This document shows positions 45,301-56,800 of a stretch of 64,000 nucleotides of DNA, one piece after another. Below the pieces are notes generated by a model. The model saw nothing but the letters and a program-made list of their open reading frames with translations. It had not been told where the DNA came from and did no database searches. The stretch lies in NCBI GenBank assembly GCA_029339195.1, contig JAPTJF010000075.1, positions 2,185 through 66,184 on the forward strand, in the 5' to 3' direction. The translations under genes were made by a program, and so were the position numbers. The first letter of the stretch is position 1; each line of letters begins with the position of its first letter. The DNA is from Micractinium sp. NFX-FRZ (taxonomy: Eukaryota > Chlorophyta > Trebouxiophyceae > Chlorellales > Chlorellaceae).

Positions 45301-45659
45301 ACAGCAAGGATGGCATCCAAAATGTGCAGCATGCCTGCGCCATAGCCAAATAGCAGCTGCCAGGGGCGCCAGGGCTGCCCTCGACCGTCCCGCCCGCCTC
45401 ACCCCGGCGGCAGGTGCACCACGACCGTGAACGTGCCGGGCTGCCCCTCCACCGCCGCCATGGGCACCGTCTCCACCCATCGTGTGAAGGAGCCGCACAG
45501 GTGGACCTGCAGCAGCGGCGCGGGAAGGCGAGGTGGAGAGGCCGCCTCATGGAGCGCCCTAGCGGCTGCAGGGCCTCTGTCACATCGCATCCGTGCTCAT
45601 CATCGCACCTGATTGCCTCCGAAACGCCATACAAACTTGGTGGGCACGAAGAAGCTCAT
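39376..45659 (-). CDS. KINBG: SnRK1/AMPK beta-gamma subunit (CBM48 plus CBS domains)
   Basis: Twelve minus-strand exons: 45659-45609, 45506-45403, 44755-44609, 44165-43960, 43592-43437, 43012-42923, 42536-42451, 41985-41915, 41403-41255, 40769-40576, 40228-40022 and 39759-39376. All phases join, giving 614 residues. Residues 5-100 are a CBM48 glycogen/starch-binding domain ([44 protein letters not shown]). A Gln/His-rich linker (about 105-165) follows, then CBS repeats: [89 protein letters not shown] and [20 protein letters not shown]. This order is the plant/algal beta-gamma subunit of the SnRK1 energy-sensing kinase; it binds adenine nucleotide and carbohydrate and bridges the alpha and beta chains. 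An Ala/Gly insertion (about 516-563) interrupts the fourth CBS repeat. Confidence 0.93.
42097..42166. repeat. 22-bp tandem repeat (GGGGCAGAGAGGCACGGCA)
   Basis: Three to four copies of a GCAGaGAGGCACGGCAGgGG-type unit lie in the intron between SnRK1 beta-gamma exons 42536-42451 and 41985-41915. Confidence 0.8.
42760..42930 (-). repeat. Repeated donor-side echoes of the LHEQ|G exon
   Basis: The exon end and donor (GAGCAGGGTGAGC in gene sense) at 42930-42918 recur in degenerate form near 42892-42876, 42842-42832 and 42778-42766, separated by CCCTCCCTGCC spacers. The copy at 42923 is the only one giving the conserved CBS sequence in phase. Confidence 0.7.
43181..43240 (-). pseudogene. Relic copy of a CBS exon inside the preceding intron
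   Basis: Bases 43181-43240 align without gaps to 42961-43020, exactly 220 bp away. The copy keeps the cttcag acceptor and encodes [20 protein letters not shown] instead of [20 protein letters not shown]. It then diverges and lacks the donor. Use in place of the real exon would destroy the CBS1 sequence. Confidence 0.85.
44232..44350. repeat. About 38-bp tandem repeat (GCTGGGACGACGCGCATGCA)
   Basis: Three units containing GCTGGGACGA(C/T)G(C/T)GCA and CACTCGTGCACAAG lie in the SnRK1 beta-gamma intron between exons 44755-44609 and 44165-43960. Confidence 0.85.
44370..44650 (-). repeat. Three tandem copies (about 113 bp) of the CBM48 exon end with donor
   Basis: The junction NHG|GTGAGT at 44600-44640 is repeated at about 44486-44530 and 44374-44420 together with the flanking intron (CTCCACCACACAxCCTCACA). 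Each copy keeps an antisense ACTCACCCGTGxTTCTGCG-type end, that is, a potential GTGAGT donor in at least two copies. Only the first donor, in gene sense, joins in phase with the following exon. Confidence 0.85.
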
Positions 45660-46273
45660 GGTTGCCTGCCAGAGCCTGTCGCGCGGCGATGGTGCACAAC
45701 AGTTATCACCGAATCCACGTGCTGGTCATGCCACACGGCCTGGAGCGCCGACAGAGCTGGACGGCTGCGCGAACACCGCTCTGCGCGGCCTCGTGTCGCG
45801 GTGTCGGCAACAGGGGTTTTCAAGACAATGCACGTCCTTTAGGACAAGCCAGGGCGATCATGAGGGTCTCGGCAAACCATCATGTGTCGGTGGCGGCAAG
45901 CCTGCTGCGCCGAGGGTGTGGCGTGAGAGGCAGGCTTCTGTCGAGCTATGTCGAGCTATGCGGGTTCACTGAGCGATTCTGGGCTGGGTACGAGTGTTGA
46001 GTTCGAAAACAATGCACCGCAAGCTGCTCCTTTGAGCCTGCACATCCAGGGGCGGCGGCAGCCTGGCGGCGCCCTTACTGGCAGGCAGACGCCACAATGG
46101 GCTGGCCACACGGGGCGATGCGTGTGTAGTGCACTCAAGAAGCAATGTGATGGCGCAATAACTGAAAAGGTGAAGGATGCATCATGGCATGAACATGGGG
46201 GTGCTTGGAGGATCGGCCGGGCAAGTGAGGGGTGGCACAATGGAGGAGAAAAGTTCAAGAGCGGCAGCGGAGG

Positions 46274-49200
46274 CTATCGCCGTGAAAGGAAGACGGCTGG
46301 CGCCACGGCGGCCTGGACCTGCGCCACTCGGTACCACCGGCCGCCTGGGGGTGTGATGATGATGCTGCACACAAGATGGCAGGAAAAGCAGGAGCGAGAG
46401 CAGAGTTGAGGGGATGGGGCAGGGAGGGTGGGGGGATTGAGAGGCCAGGCAGGCAGGCCCAGCGGACTGGGAAGGCCAGGGCTTCCTGTCGGTGTTCACC
46501 TGCTTAACATGAAACCAGAAACACCAAACAAGGAAACCAAACAAGGTTCCAAACGTGTTCCAAACACACAAGGCTTCTGGATGGCTTGCCCCCCTTGGCG
46601 CGGCCTGTCCTCTGCCTCCCGCCCACCCCCCTGCTGAGCCCACGCTCTGCCTGCCGCCTCCCGTGCCCCGCCAACCCACCCCCACCCCACCCCACATCTC
46701 GGGAAGAAGCTGCGCCCAGCTGACCGGGCCACCTGGCCAATGCATGCATGTTTTCTGTGCTCGCAATGCACATGGATGGATGCCAAGCCGACCTTTGGGA
46801 GCTGCGTCCCCTCCACATGCCTCTGTCAAATGACATGCATGCTTGCAACTGTTGCACCGCAAGCATGGACCAAATCTAGTGTCTGCAAAGGAACCAACCA
46901 CCACCCTACCTGTTCGAAAATTTGTCCAGCAGCACCCTGCCGCTGGCTGCATCAAATCTGTCGACGCTCCACGCCAGCACATCCAAGCGTCGAGTGCCGC
47001 CGAACGTCGCGTTCTGCGGTGCAGCGGGGCAGGGGCAGGGCAGCGGTGGGCGCAAGGCGGGCAGGGCAGCGGGCGGGTGGGGGTGGGGCAGGCGGGGCTG
47101 GCAGAGGCCTGCCTTGCAACGAAGCGGGTGCTTCAGGCAACGCCGGTACGGCCTTGGCATGGCCCCTTAGCGCGCGCTCCTCGAAAGCCGGCGGCGCTTG
47201 CTCCCCAGCCCCCACCAGCCCCGCCCTGGCCCCTGGATCACCCTGCCACCTCCCCTTCCCTCCTGTCCTCTGACCTCCTTCCCCCCACGCTGTCCTCCTC
47301 CCCCCAGTCCCCTGAAGACTTTGGGACTCGTGCACCCACCTGCCAGTGCATCCTAAAGCTCTGGAAAGCAGCGGGCTGCAGCACAACTTGGATGCGCGGG
47401 GCATACATGGCCGCCACCGCCTGGGGCAGCGTGACCAGCGCGCCACTGGGGGGCGCAAAGTAGGTTTCGGCTGCGCGCCGCGCGGCGGGGGTGGCGGGGA
47501 AGGGGCCGCCGAATGTGGGGCTGAACCAGCGGCGGTGGATGCCCAGTGGCCCTGCAGGTGGGAGGCATGGGCATGGGTATGAGTGGGGGTGGCTGTAAAG
47601 TGTGCGGGCGACTGGAACAGGGGCGGGCAGCGGGTGCGGGTGGGGGCAGCTGGTGTGGGAGGTTGACGGGCTGGTGGGCAGGGCCGAGCAGGCAGGGTGT
47701 GGCACGAGGTTGGCAGGCAGGTGCTCAGCCCAGTCTCAACCAAGTAAGGGCCCACAAAGCAGGCGGCCTCCTGTCTGCATGGTGGCCAGATCTTTTCCCT
47801 GTCCTCAGCTGAATGGCTCGCCTGCCCCACCCACATGCCAGTCCCGCTACCGCCTCCCCCACCCCCGCCCCCGCCCACCCGCAGCACTCGCAAACCGCCC
47901 CTTTCTCGCTCCAATTCACTCTCCCGCCCACCCACCCGCCCACCCACCCGCCCACCCACCATAGAAAAAGCCCTTTGCCGCCACTGTCAGGCTGATGAGC
48001 CCCGGCAGCAGGTTGATGCGTGAGGTGACGCCCAGGTCGCCAGCTGTCAGGTCCAGCAGGTGCCGACCCGGCCAGGCCAGCGGGTCGCCAGCTGGCAGGC
48101 CGGGCGGCGGCGCCAGCGCAGGCGAGCCGTCCAGGGTGTAGCGCTCCCAGCTGCAGGGCGGGGGAGGGGGCGGGTTGGGCGGGTTGAGGAATTCGGGGGG
48201 GCACATGTAGAGGTTGGGGCAGGGCGAGGAGATGGACCTCCTTGACCTGCCGCAGCCTTTATATGTGGGTTTCATGTTTACAGGGCTCTGCCTTGTGCGG
48301 GGAGGTGCCAGCAACCCAACCCAAGCAGCACAGCGGGGTGCCCGCCTTTGCGTCTCCCAGGCAGGCAGGGAGGCAGGCAGGCAGGGAGGCAGGCAGGCAG
48401 GCAGGCCGGCAGGCAGGCCGGCAGGCAGGCAGGTGGGTGAGCTCACTTGACCGGTCGGGAGCTTGCCAGCTGGGAGGCATTCAGCGAGCAGGTGGTGGCC
48501 CACGCCGTGGCGTTCCCCGCCAGCTCCCTGGCCTGCAAGGAGCAGAGTAAGGCTAGTAGGAGCAGAGTAAGGCTAGTAGGAGCAGAGTAAGGCTATAAGC
48601 GGACGCACGCAAGCGAAGAAACTGGGATGCACGGCGGCACGCGGCGCCCGGCAGCATGAGGGCTTCACCCATGCGCCAGGAGAGCCCACGCTGGTTCTCC
48701 CTGCTGCACACCAGCAAGCCCTGAACCACCACGCCCTGCCCTATACTGCCCCCGACCACAAGGCGGGCCGCCAGGCAGCTCAGGTCAGGCTGAGTCCGCC
48801 CATGTCCTGGAACCACTCCCCTGCCCCTGCCCGCCCGCAGCTTGCCTTGCTTGTCGCAGCGGCAAAGGCGGTGGCGTTGAAGGCCCAGGCGGGGGAGAGG
48901 CCTGGGACAAACTCGTTGTTGGGGTTGAACCCCACCCAGGTGTTGTGCCCGGGGTACTGCTGCCCCCGGCTGACCGCCCAGCTCAGCGGGGTCAGCACGG
49001 CTGCACACGACACGGGGGAGGCAAGCATGTGCATGGATGGGTGAGAGTGGGAGATGTTGGCGGGTGGGGTTGGCTGGACAGGGCACGGCGCGGCAGGGTG
49101 GGCGTGACCGACGGACAAGCCAGGCCATGCGCTTTGCCGGCGGTGCGAGACGGGAAGCCGGCAAGCAGGGTGGTGGTGGCCTGGCGTGTACGGCAGCCGG

Positions 49201-50155
49201 CAGCAGGAAGGGCAGCAGGCAGCCGGCAGGCAGCATGGCAGTCCCCATGCTCCCCCGCTGGCTTGCCGCTTCTCACCGGGAGGCACCAGGCCGGAGGCCT
49301 GCGCATCACGTCTCAGCCAGTCCAGGCTGTCCGACGTCAGGCTGCGCTGGGGGCGCAGCCAGAGGGCGTCGTAAGTCATTAATGTGTTGGCCCAGATGTC
49401 GGCCTGCTCCGCAGGGGGGAGGGAGGAGGGGAAGCAAACATGGGGTGAATGCAGGGGAGCGGAGGGGAGGCTGCCAGGAGGTCAGGTGAAGGCAGGCAGC
49501 TGTACGCCCTGGCTGCAGACCATGGGCAGACAGGGGGTGGGCAGGCAGAGAGATAAGAGGGGTGGGGTGGGAGGGGCAGACTCGGAGCAGCGGGGCCCAG
49601 GCAGGCAGCGCTCCGATCAGCTGGTTTGCACCCTACACTGCGGAGTTCACCCTTGTGAACTCCCTGGTGCCTCCCCCTGGCCCGCAACCCACCGCATCTG
49701 CCGCTGTGGCGCTGCCTGGCACGCTGTCTCTGGCCAGCAGACCATACCAGTACGTCTGCGGCAGCAGCTTTGCTACGCGGGTGCTGCTCTCGGTGACGGT
49801 TGGCGAGCCGAAGCGTGTCAGCATGTGGAGGTGCTGCATCCACAGCAGCCAGCCAACCTCCGTGGGCAGCGCCGGCAGCAGTGGCGGCCTGGGGGGTGGC
49901 CGCGGAGGCCGCGGGGGGCTGGGCGGCAGAGGGCGTGGTGGCGGCGGCAGAGGCGGCGGCTGGGGAGACTGTTGCCGCCGCGAAGCAGGAGGCGGGATGG
50001 GGCGCACATTTGCTCCTGCAGTGCGAAGCGGAGAGCGTAAGGAGGCAGCTTTTCGTGCAGGCGGGCGCTCCTGTGCAGCGCTGGCGGGGCCGCGCACCTG
50101 CCGCTGCCAGTATCGCGACCAGGAGGCAGACAAAGACGAAAGCAGCTCGTCCCAT
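46274..50155 (-). CDS. Secreted Pro-rich protein, unknown function (448 residues)
   Basis: Nine minus-strand exons: 50155-50098, 50015-49693, 49403-49277, 49000-48846, 48532-48447, 48150-47960, 47551-47340, 47013-46910 and 46364-46274 (TAG). All phases join. A signal peptide (FVFVCLLVAILAAA) precedes a Pro/Arg-rich segment (PPLPPPPRPLPPSPPRPPR). A globular part with several N-glycosylation sequons (NATA, NASQ, NATF) follows. Characteristic stretches are LPQTYWYGLLARDSVPG, NTLMTYDALWLRPQRSL, GHNTWVGFNPNNEFVPGLS, GRHLLDLTAGDLGVTSRINL, HRRWFSPTFGGPFPATP and ITPPGGRWYRVAQ. I do not recognise the family. An extracellular or wall location is likely. The intron after 49000-48846 uses a GC donor (AAG|GCAAGC). 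A CTATATTG element at 50275-50282 is a plausible minus-strand TATA box. Confidence 0.75.
47926..47960. repeat. (CCCGCCCACCCA)n array at a donor site
   Basis: Three 12-bp units of CCACCCGCCCAC directly abut the exon boundary at 47960 in the secreted-protein gene. In gene sense this reads GGTGGGTGGGCGGGTGGG, so several overlapping GTGGGT donors are available. Confidence 0.85.
48355..48434. repeat. (GGCA)n microsatellite in an intron
   Basis: About eighty bases of GCAGGCAGGxAGGC tetramers begin 13 bases beyond the donor of the secreted-protein exon 48532-48447. Confidence 0.9.
48535..48598. repeat. 20-bp tandem repeat (AGGAGCAGAGTAAGGCTAGT) x3
   Basis: Three near-perfect 20-bp units lie directly upstream, in gene sense, of the acceptor at 48533. 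Confidence 0.9.
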
Positions 50156-50274
50156 GGTCAGTAAGCAGCTGCGACAGGCCGACAAGCCCGGCCCGCCTCT
50201 GAGCGGGCTGCCTCCCCGCGGCCCGCCCGCAGTGCAGCTGGAGTTGTAGCAAGCGGGGCCAGTTCTGACGGAGG

Positions 50275-50282
50275 CAATATAG
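50275..50282 (-). promoter_or_regulatory. TATA-like element of the secreted-protein gene
   Basis: CTATATTG on the minus strand lies about 120 bases upstream of the ATG at 50155. The rest of 50156-50645 shows no gene; it should also contain the 3' flank of ARM/MYND 3. Confidence 0.45.
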
Positions 50283-50645
50283 AAGCAACACTGCAAGCGA
50301 AGCACGCGACCGAGCTCGAAGGCTGGCAGGGTGGAAGCTGCCTGGTAAGTACCAGTACTGCCGCCTCGCTGCCAGTTGCAAGCAGGGGGCCCACCCTGGA
50401 GGCCATGGAGGCCAAAGGAGCTGTGAATTCTCCTTTCAGGTATCACATGCTCATGCCACACTGAAGATATGTGCTTTGAACCACAGATGAGCGTAAGGGC
50501 CCTGGGCGGCTACTGCCCAATGCTGCTATGGCACGACCTCCCCTTGCATGGGGGGGGAGGGTCCTTTAGATGGAGATGGGCGGGTCCTTTAGAAGGTGAG
50601 AGCAGGCATTCAAGTGCAGGCAAATGAAACACGGTTACGTGGTGG

Positions 50646-52624
50646 TTAGCTGGATGGGTCCTGGGCAGCGCGCAGGCGCAGGCACTCGGGCTTGTGCGCC
50701 TGCCAGTGGGCGCGGCTGCACGCCGGGCTGCAGTACTTTGCGGCGCGGCACCTGCAGGCAAGAGGGGCCAGCAGCAGTATGCAGTGCCGCAGTGAGCAGC
50801 CAGCAATTTATATCTTGGCAGGCGCAGGCATGGTGGCAGCGCAAGTCCCAGCGCGAGTGTACCACCTGCCGCACGTTCTGATGCCGCCTCCGTCGGCGCC
50901 AGGCACAGCCCTGGAAAGCCCCAGCATGCTCACCCGCCACAGCTGCGCAGGTTCCGAGTGTTGCTGCACCCCTCGGCCGCGCACACTCGCACGGCAGCAA
51001 CAGCAGCAGCCACGGCTGGCGCGGCTGCTTGAGGGACATCTGCTGCCGCCTCTGGCTGCGGGTCATCGGCGTGTGATGGCGCCGTGTTGCCCGCCGCCGC
51101 GCTCTCACCAACCGGCGTGTCGGTGGCGTGCGCCTGGCCAGCATGCTGCGCCTGCCCCTCACTTTCCAGCACACGGAGGCCTGCAGCCGCTGCCCGCCTG
51201 ACCTCCTCGCTGGCGCCACCGTGCAGCTGCTGCAGTGCCGCCGTGCCGCCGGCAGCAGCCACGGCGGCGCTTCGCTCGGGGCTGCCTCGCGCGAGGTTTG
51301 TGAGGGCCACAGCTGCCCGGCACCGCAGGTCGTCGCTGCCTCCGCTGCTGCTGCGCAGGCAGTGCACCAGGGTTTCGATGCCCCCACCTGCAGCAATGGC
51401 TGTGCTGCACTCTGGGCTGCCACCCGCCAAATTGGACAGCGCAGCTGCCGCGTTGCTCCGCACATCCTCGCTGCCGGTGGTGCGCAAGCGCTGCAGCAGG
51501 GCAGTGACGCCGCCCGCCGAGGCAATGGCTGTGCTGCGCTCGGCGCTGCGGACGGAGAGGTTGCCAAGCACGGAGGCGGCTTGCATGTGCACAAGTGCAT
51601 CGCTGCTGTGCAGCAGGCGGTGCACCAGCAGTGGGATCGCGCCTGCTGCCGCCACGGCCGCTGAGACTGAAGCTGCGCTGCCCTGCGCACGGCCGCAGCA
51701 CAGGGTGGCCAGCGCCGCTGCTGCGGCTGCCTGCACTGCCGCGCTGCGCTCTGGCTGCAGGCACGCCACCAACGCCGCAACTCCGCCTGCTGCCACAATA
51801 GGTGCATTGCGCTCTGGGTTGGTGGATGCAAGATTGGCCAAGGCGACCGCGGTGGCTTGCTGCACCCGCTCGCTTTCGCTAGTGCGCAGGAGACGCACCA
51901 GCACCGGAATGGCGCCAGCGGCAGCGATGGCCGCCCTCAGAGCCGGCCCCGCATCGACCAGTGCGTGCAGGGCTTCAGCGGCTGCCGCATGCGCCCCGTT
52001 GCCGCTGCCGCTGCTGCGCAGGACGCCGACCAACGCAGGGATGGCGCCAGCGGCTGCCAGGGCGGCATGCGTGTCGGGGGCATCTCGAGCCAGGGTGCCG
52101 AGCACTTGAGCTGCGTTCTGCACCAATTGCTGGGTTTGCAGGTGGCTGCCGCCGATGCTGGCGCGGCTGCTGATGGTGCGGCTGTTGGTGGTTAGGCAGC
52201 GCACGAGCGCCGGGATGCCGCCAGTTGCGGCGACAGCGGCGGAGCAGGCGGCGCTTCCGCACGTGATCACGTAGAGGGACCCCGCCGCTGATCCTTGCAC
52301 CGCAATGCTGGCACGCCCCCGGAGGCAGCGCACCAGCGCTGGTATGCCCCCCGCACCCACAATGTCCGCCTTGCTGTCGGGGTGGTGACAGGCAAGGCTC
52401 GCCAGCACAACAACTGAGGCCACGAGTAGCACCTCGCTGCTTCCTGTCTCCAGGCACCTGACCAGCACGGGAATGCCGCCAGCTGTCACCACCGCCGCGC
52501 TGTGCTCGACGCTGTCTGATGCGAGGGCAGCCAGGGCCTTGGCGGCATCCGCCTGCTCCGCCTCGCTGCCGGCCTGCTGCAGCCGCTGCACCAGCGCTGG
52601 CACCGCGCTGCTTGGCGCCGTCAT
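50646..52624 (-). CDS. Armadillo-repeat/MYND protein, paralogue 3
   Basis: Minus-strand exons 52624-50934 and 50751-50646 (TAA), phase 2, give 598 residues. The start MTAPSSAVPALVQRLQQAG matches the other paralogues. An open frame continues to 52888 but is not supported by them. Eleven or so ARM repeats (AAIAAAGAIPVLVRLL, SAAVAATGGIPALVRCL and similar) include a Ser/Thr/Gln insertion (TNSRTISSRASIGGSHLQTQ) at the same place as the paralogue 2 insertion. The MYND finger is RVCAAEGCSNTRNLRSCGGC, AKYCSPACSRAHW, then QAHKPEC. All zinc ligands are present. Intron position and phase equal those of paralogues 1 and 2. An adaptor role is inferred. Confidence 0.85.
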
Positions 52625-53829
52625 GAGATGTGAGACCAGCCAGCAAGAAGAACAAAAATTCAGAGCTGGAAGGTATTGAACCCTGCAAGGGAGCAGGTCC
52701 AAGAGCGCGTTTGGGGTGCGGCATATGAGCTGCTCTGTGGCGGGGCGTGGCAACGTGAAGAGCGGGTCGTCTGCCGCGTGCGGCAGGCGGCGCCTGCCAT
52801 GCCCCCGCCTCGATCGCGACCCCGTTGACAGCTTATCGCAACGTTGGGAGCCGATAAAGCTGCGGTTCAAGCGCGCTTGAGGTCGCACCTTGGAGGGCCG
52901 CGCGCCAGCTTTCTGAGAACCGGGGCGCTCACGGCCTGAATGCGCTTGGCTGCTCTTCAGTTCCCACTGGATGCATTACACCGATAGCTGCACTGCCCCA
53001 GCATCAGGAGGGTGATGTCAGTAGGTGGCAGAGCGCCGCCAGCGGCAGTGGCACAGCAGTGACAGCAACCTCCGCATGTGGCATTGTGGCAGCCGGTCAG
53101 GCGACACACATGCGCCCCCCATAATCAATGTGGTTATGTGACAGCTGTGTGCGGGGTTAGGCCCCGTGTCCGCATTCCGCAGGCGGCCGCACAGCGCGGC
53201 ACCCAAAGATGGGTGCCAGCAGCAAAACGGCGTGGGGAAACCCGGCCCCCCAGCTGCGAGCATGGGAAGCTGCGAGGTAGACAACGCCTTGAAAAGGGCC
53301 GGGGCGAGTAGAATGTCCGAGGCAGAACCAGCCCAAGGTGGGCGTCGCACCGCTGGCGGCACCAGCTGTGCAGTCGCAGGTGCACACCTGAGCTGGCGCC
53401 GGCTGACGTTAGCGAGCACTCGCAGGGCATTAAAGCTGTGCTCGTGATTGCTCTCCCTGCTACTCAATGCTGCAAGTGATGTGCTGGAATTTGCTCTCCC
53501 TTTCAAGCAGTGAACCCCATGCAGGAGTGTGCCTTGGCGCGTTCTTACAGCAAGCTTCTTCAGCAGACTGGCTGGTGGCGTCAGAGGGCAGTCAGGAGGC
53601 ACACGTTTGGGCGTGCAGGGATGTATCAGGGACAAATCAATTTGGAGAGCTCAGAGAGAGGGGAAAGGGATGGGTAAAGGAGGGGCCCGGGACATAGTGC
53701 GTTTGGGTGTCAACACCCGGGGAGGCGAGGGGGCACGCCTCGGCTCGCTGGCACAGCATACTTCCTGCCGTGCCCTGCTGCCGCCCTCCGCCGTGCGGGC
53801 GCACTCTCTTGGTGCAGCACTGCGCTCGT
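52625..53829. other. Intergenic, no supported gene
   Basis: Holds the ARM/MYND 3 promoter side and the 3' UTR of the chitin deacetylase, whose candidate TGTAA signal (minus strand) is at 53545-53549. Open frames at 53018-53635 (minus) and 53166-53447 (plus) lack splice continuity or domains. Confidence 0.55.
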
Positions 53830-56800
53830 CTACTTGTTCTGCCTCTGCAGGTTCTGGTTGATGACCGCAATCTCCTGGTTGTAAGTGTCGATCATTTGCT
53901 GCAAGTGGGGTGGGGAGCGGTGGGTGTGGTGGGTGGGCGGGTGGCGGAGAAGGAGGGCAGCCGCCCATTGCCCGATTGGGGTGTCAGCCAGCACCAGCTG
54001 CACTGCACCCCACCCAGCTGCCGCTGCTAATGCTGCTTCCACTCCACTTTTGCTGCAGCCACCCCACACTCCCCCCTCAACCTCACGCCAGGATGTCTGT
54101 CACACTTGCTTGCCTGCACCCCACCCCCAAACCCCACATCGTGCCCAACACTCAGTGGATGTTCACCACCACCACCACCCCACCACCACCCCCCACCTGC
54201 ATGCGCCACCCCTTCCCAAACACACACACCGCCATCAACCGATAAGGGGCAAGCCCGCACCTGCTCAAGTGCCCCGGTGGGCTGACTGGTGGGCTGGACC
54301 CGGTGGGCACCACCTACTTGCACACATGCACCCCCTTCCCAAACCGTGCACCACCGTGTGAACCGATCAAGGCCAAGCCCCACCTGCTTGAGCGCCCCGG
54401 TGGGCTGCTGAGCTGGCAACACCCCCTCCCCCAAAAACTCTCCCAACAACATGCCACCATTCACCAAAAGGGGCCACACCCGCACCTGCTTGAGCGCCTC
54501 GTGGACGGGGTCCTCCGAGGGGTTCACCCCATCCATGCCCACGCGGCTGCCTTTGGGCGCCTGCGGGGTGTGGAGGGAAGAGGAGCAAGCGACGGAGCGG
54601 GAGGGTTGTCAGGAGGAGCAGCAGGCCAAACAGCTTCAGCACGACCGCAGCGGAGGGGTGAGGAGCAGGCAGAGCAGGCGCGGCAGGCGCACAAGCACCA
54701 GTGCTGCTGCTTCATGATTATAGCCAGCCAGCCGGCCAGGCACGCTTGTGGGGTGCCTGCTCACCTTCTCCTCCTTGTCACTGGTGGTCCCAAAGGTGGG
54801 CTCCCCGCCGGCCAGCAGGGCGTCGATCAGGGGGTTGCTGGGGGTGGGGCTGCGCGGTGTGATGGTCGGGGAAGGGCAGAAGAAGACAAGGTGTGTCAGG
54901 CAACGGCAGCCGCGTGACATGACCACAGCATGGGGGAGGCGCAGCGGCTGGCACGCATATTGCACAAGTTAAAAGATAAAAATAACACGTGATGATGAGA
55001 ATGCCAGGCCACGGTATGATGTGACGATGACTACGCCATGGCTTGACGATGATGAGTGTCAGCAGGCAGGCCAGGTCAGCGGGCCTCACCTAGGGCTGGC
55101 GGGGGTGGCAGGGGCGGGGGACGGGCTGGGGGACGGGGTAGGGGTGGTCTCGTAGCCCTGCACAACCGTGGCAAGCATGTGAGGGCGACGGTGGGCAATC
55201 AGCAGGCCGGCTTACAGAGCCGTCGCATACGCCCACCTCTGCCAGCGTATATACAGATCAGCCAGGAGGCACAGCATAGCACGGGCCCAGCCCAGCGCAG
55301 GCACAGCACGACTTCAGAGCACAAGTAGAGTTGTAGCACATGTCGCCGAGGGGGAGGTTCTTGGGGGGGGGCGGCCAGCAGGCATGATGCATTGCGCGGC
55401 ACAGCAGGGACTGCGCCTTACAGCAGGCATGATGCACAGCAGGCGCAGCAGGCGCAGCAGGCTGACCTGGACGTAGATGTCGCAGAGAGTGAGGTTCTGT
55501 GGTGTGGCCAGCGTCACGTACTTGCCGACGCCCGCGCACTCCACCGACACGGCGGCGTTGGCGGGCAGCTTGATGTTCTGCGGGCGGAAGTTCACAGCGG
55601 GGGCGGGTGACGATGTGATGGGGGAGTGCGGCGAGTGAGCATCGAATGTCGGGGGGCACACACGCATGTGCTGCACCGGGCCGCCTGTCCCCGTCAGCTG
55701 GCAGCACAGCACCCCTCAAGTTGGAGCCGCACATGAGTCTGACTATGCAAATGATGCCCCACACATAAGCGATTGCCCCACATGTGCTGTAGCACTGAAC
55801 ACCTACCCAGGCCCCCTTACCATGGCGCACACGGGGTTGGACATGCCGTTGTTGGCGGGGGAGTCGCCCACAAACAGGAAGGCGCCCTCTGTTGCCTTGC
55901 CCGCCGTCACCTGGATGCTGGTCACCGACAGTTGCTTCTGCGGGGTGGCAAGAGGTTGCACGGGGAGCGAGACAGGGGAGCGTGGGCAAGCCGTCACCGA
56001 AATGGAGGGGACACACATGGGGGAGGGGCAGGTGGCTGCAGCAGCATGGTGTGGCCGTGTGGCAGCAGGTGCGTGCCGGCATGAAAGTCAGCAGCACCCC
56101 AGGTGCTGAGCCAGCTGTTGGGGCTGCCCTCCACTTCACCACTTGTTGCCCCAGCCCATCCAACTCCCAAATCCGTACGAATACAAGCAATTCCTCGCGT
56201 GCCCCCTGCTCCCCGCCAGCTCAGCCTCACCGGCAGCACCACTGTGAAATAGTTGCCGGAAGGGTCGGTGGCGGTGGCGCATGAGTCGCACAGGCCGTCC
56301 ACGGCGCGCAGGGCCTGCGGGGTTGAGGCACGGCACAAGGGCAAGGGTTGAAGGCGGGGCTTTGCAGGGGCGAGCCCCAAGCCGAAGATAGAGAGACAAG
56401 ATGGCGCAGGACGTCCACGGCAGGCAGCGCCTGCGGCAGAGGGGGCGAGGCACACCAGCATGGATGGCTGCTTGGCTGGCAGAACGGTACCGCCAGCGCA
56501 GGCCTGCCTGCCAGCCGGCCAAGCGTCCAGGCACAAAGGCGCACCTGGGAGTAGAGGGCGGAGTTGTCCTGGGTGCCAGAGATGCCCAGCCCCACAAAGT
56601 CCTGCAGCGGGTGGCCTGCAAACCAAACGCAGAGGGCGGAGAAATAACACAAACGTGCCCGGGTGGACAGGCGGGTGAGGGAGCGCGGCTGGCGCGGGGA
56701 GACGAGCAGGCACAGCATGGCAGTCATAGCAGGGGTGCAGGTTGAGTTGCCCCCTCCTGGCCTGTGGCCCCCCTCACGCCATTGCACAGCCGCAGCGACA

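Noticed and set aside
53018..53635. 205-codon minus-strand frame downstream of the chitin deacetylase
   Set aside because: Overlaps the likely 3' UTR and poly(A) signal at 53545; no recognisable sequence features.
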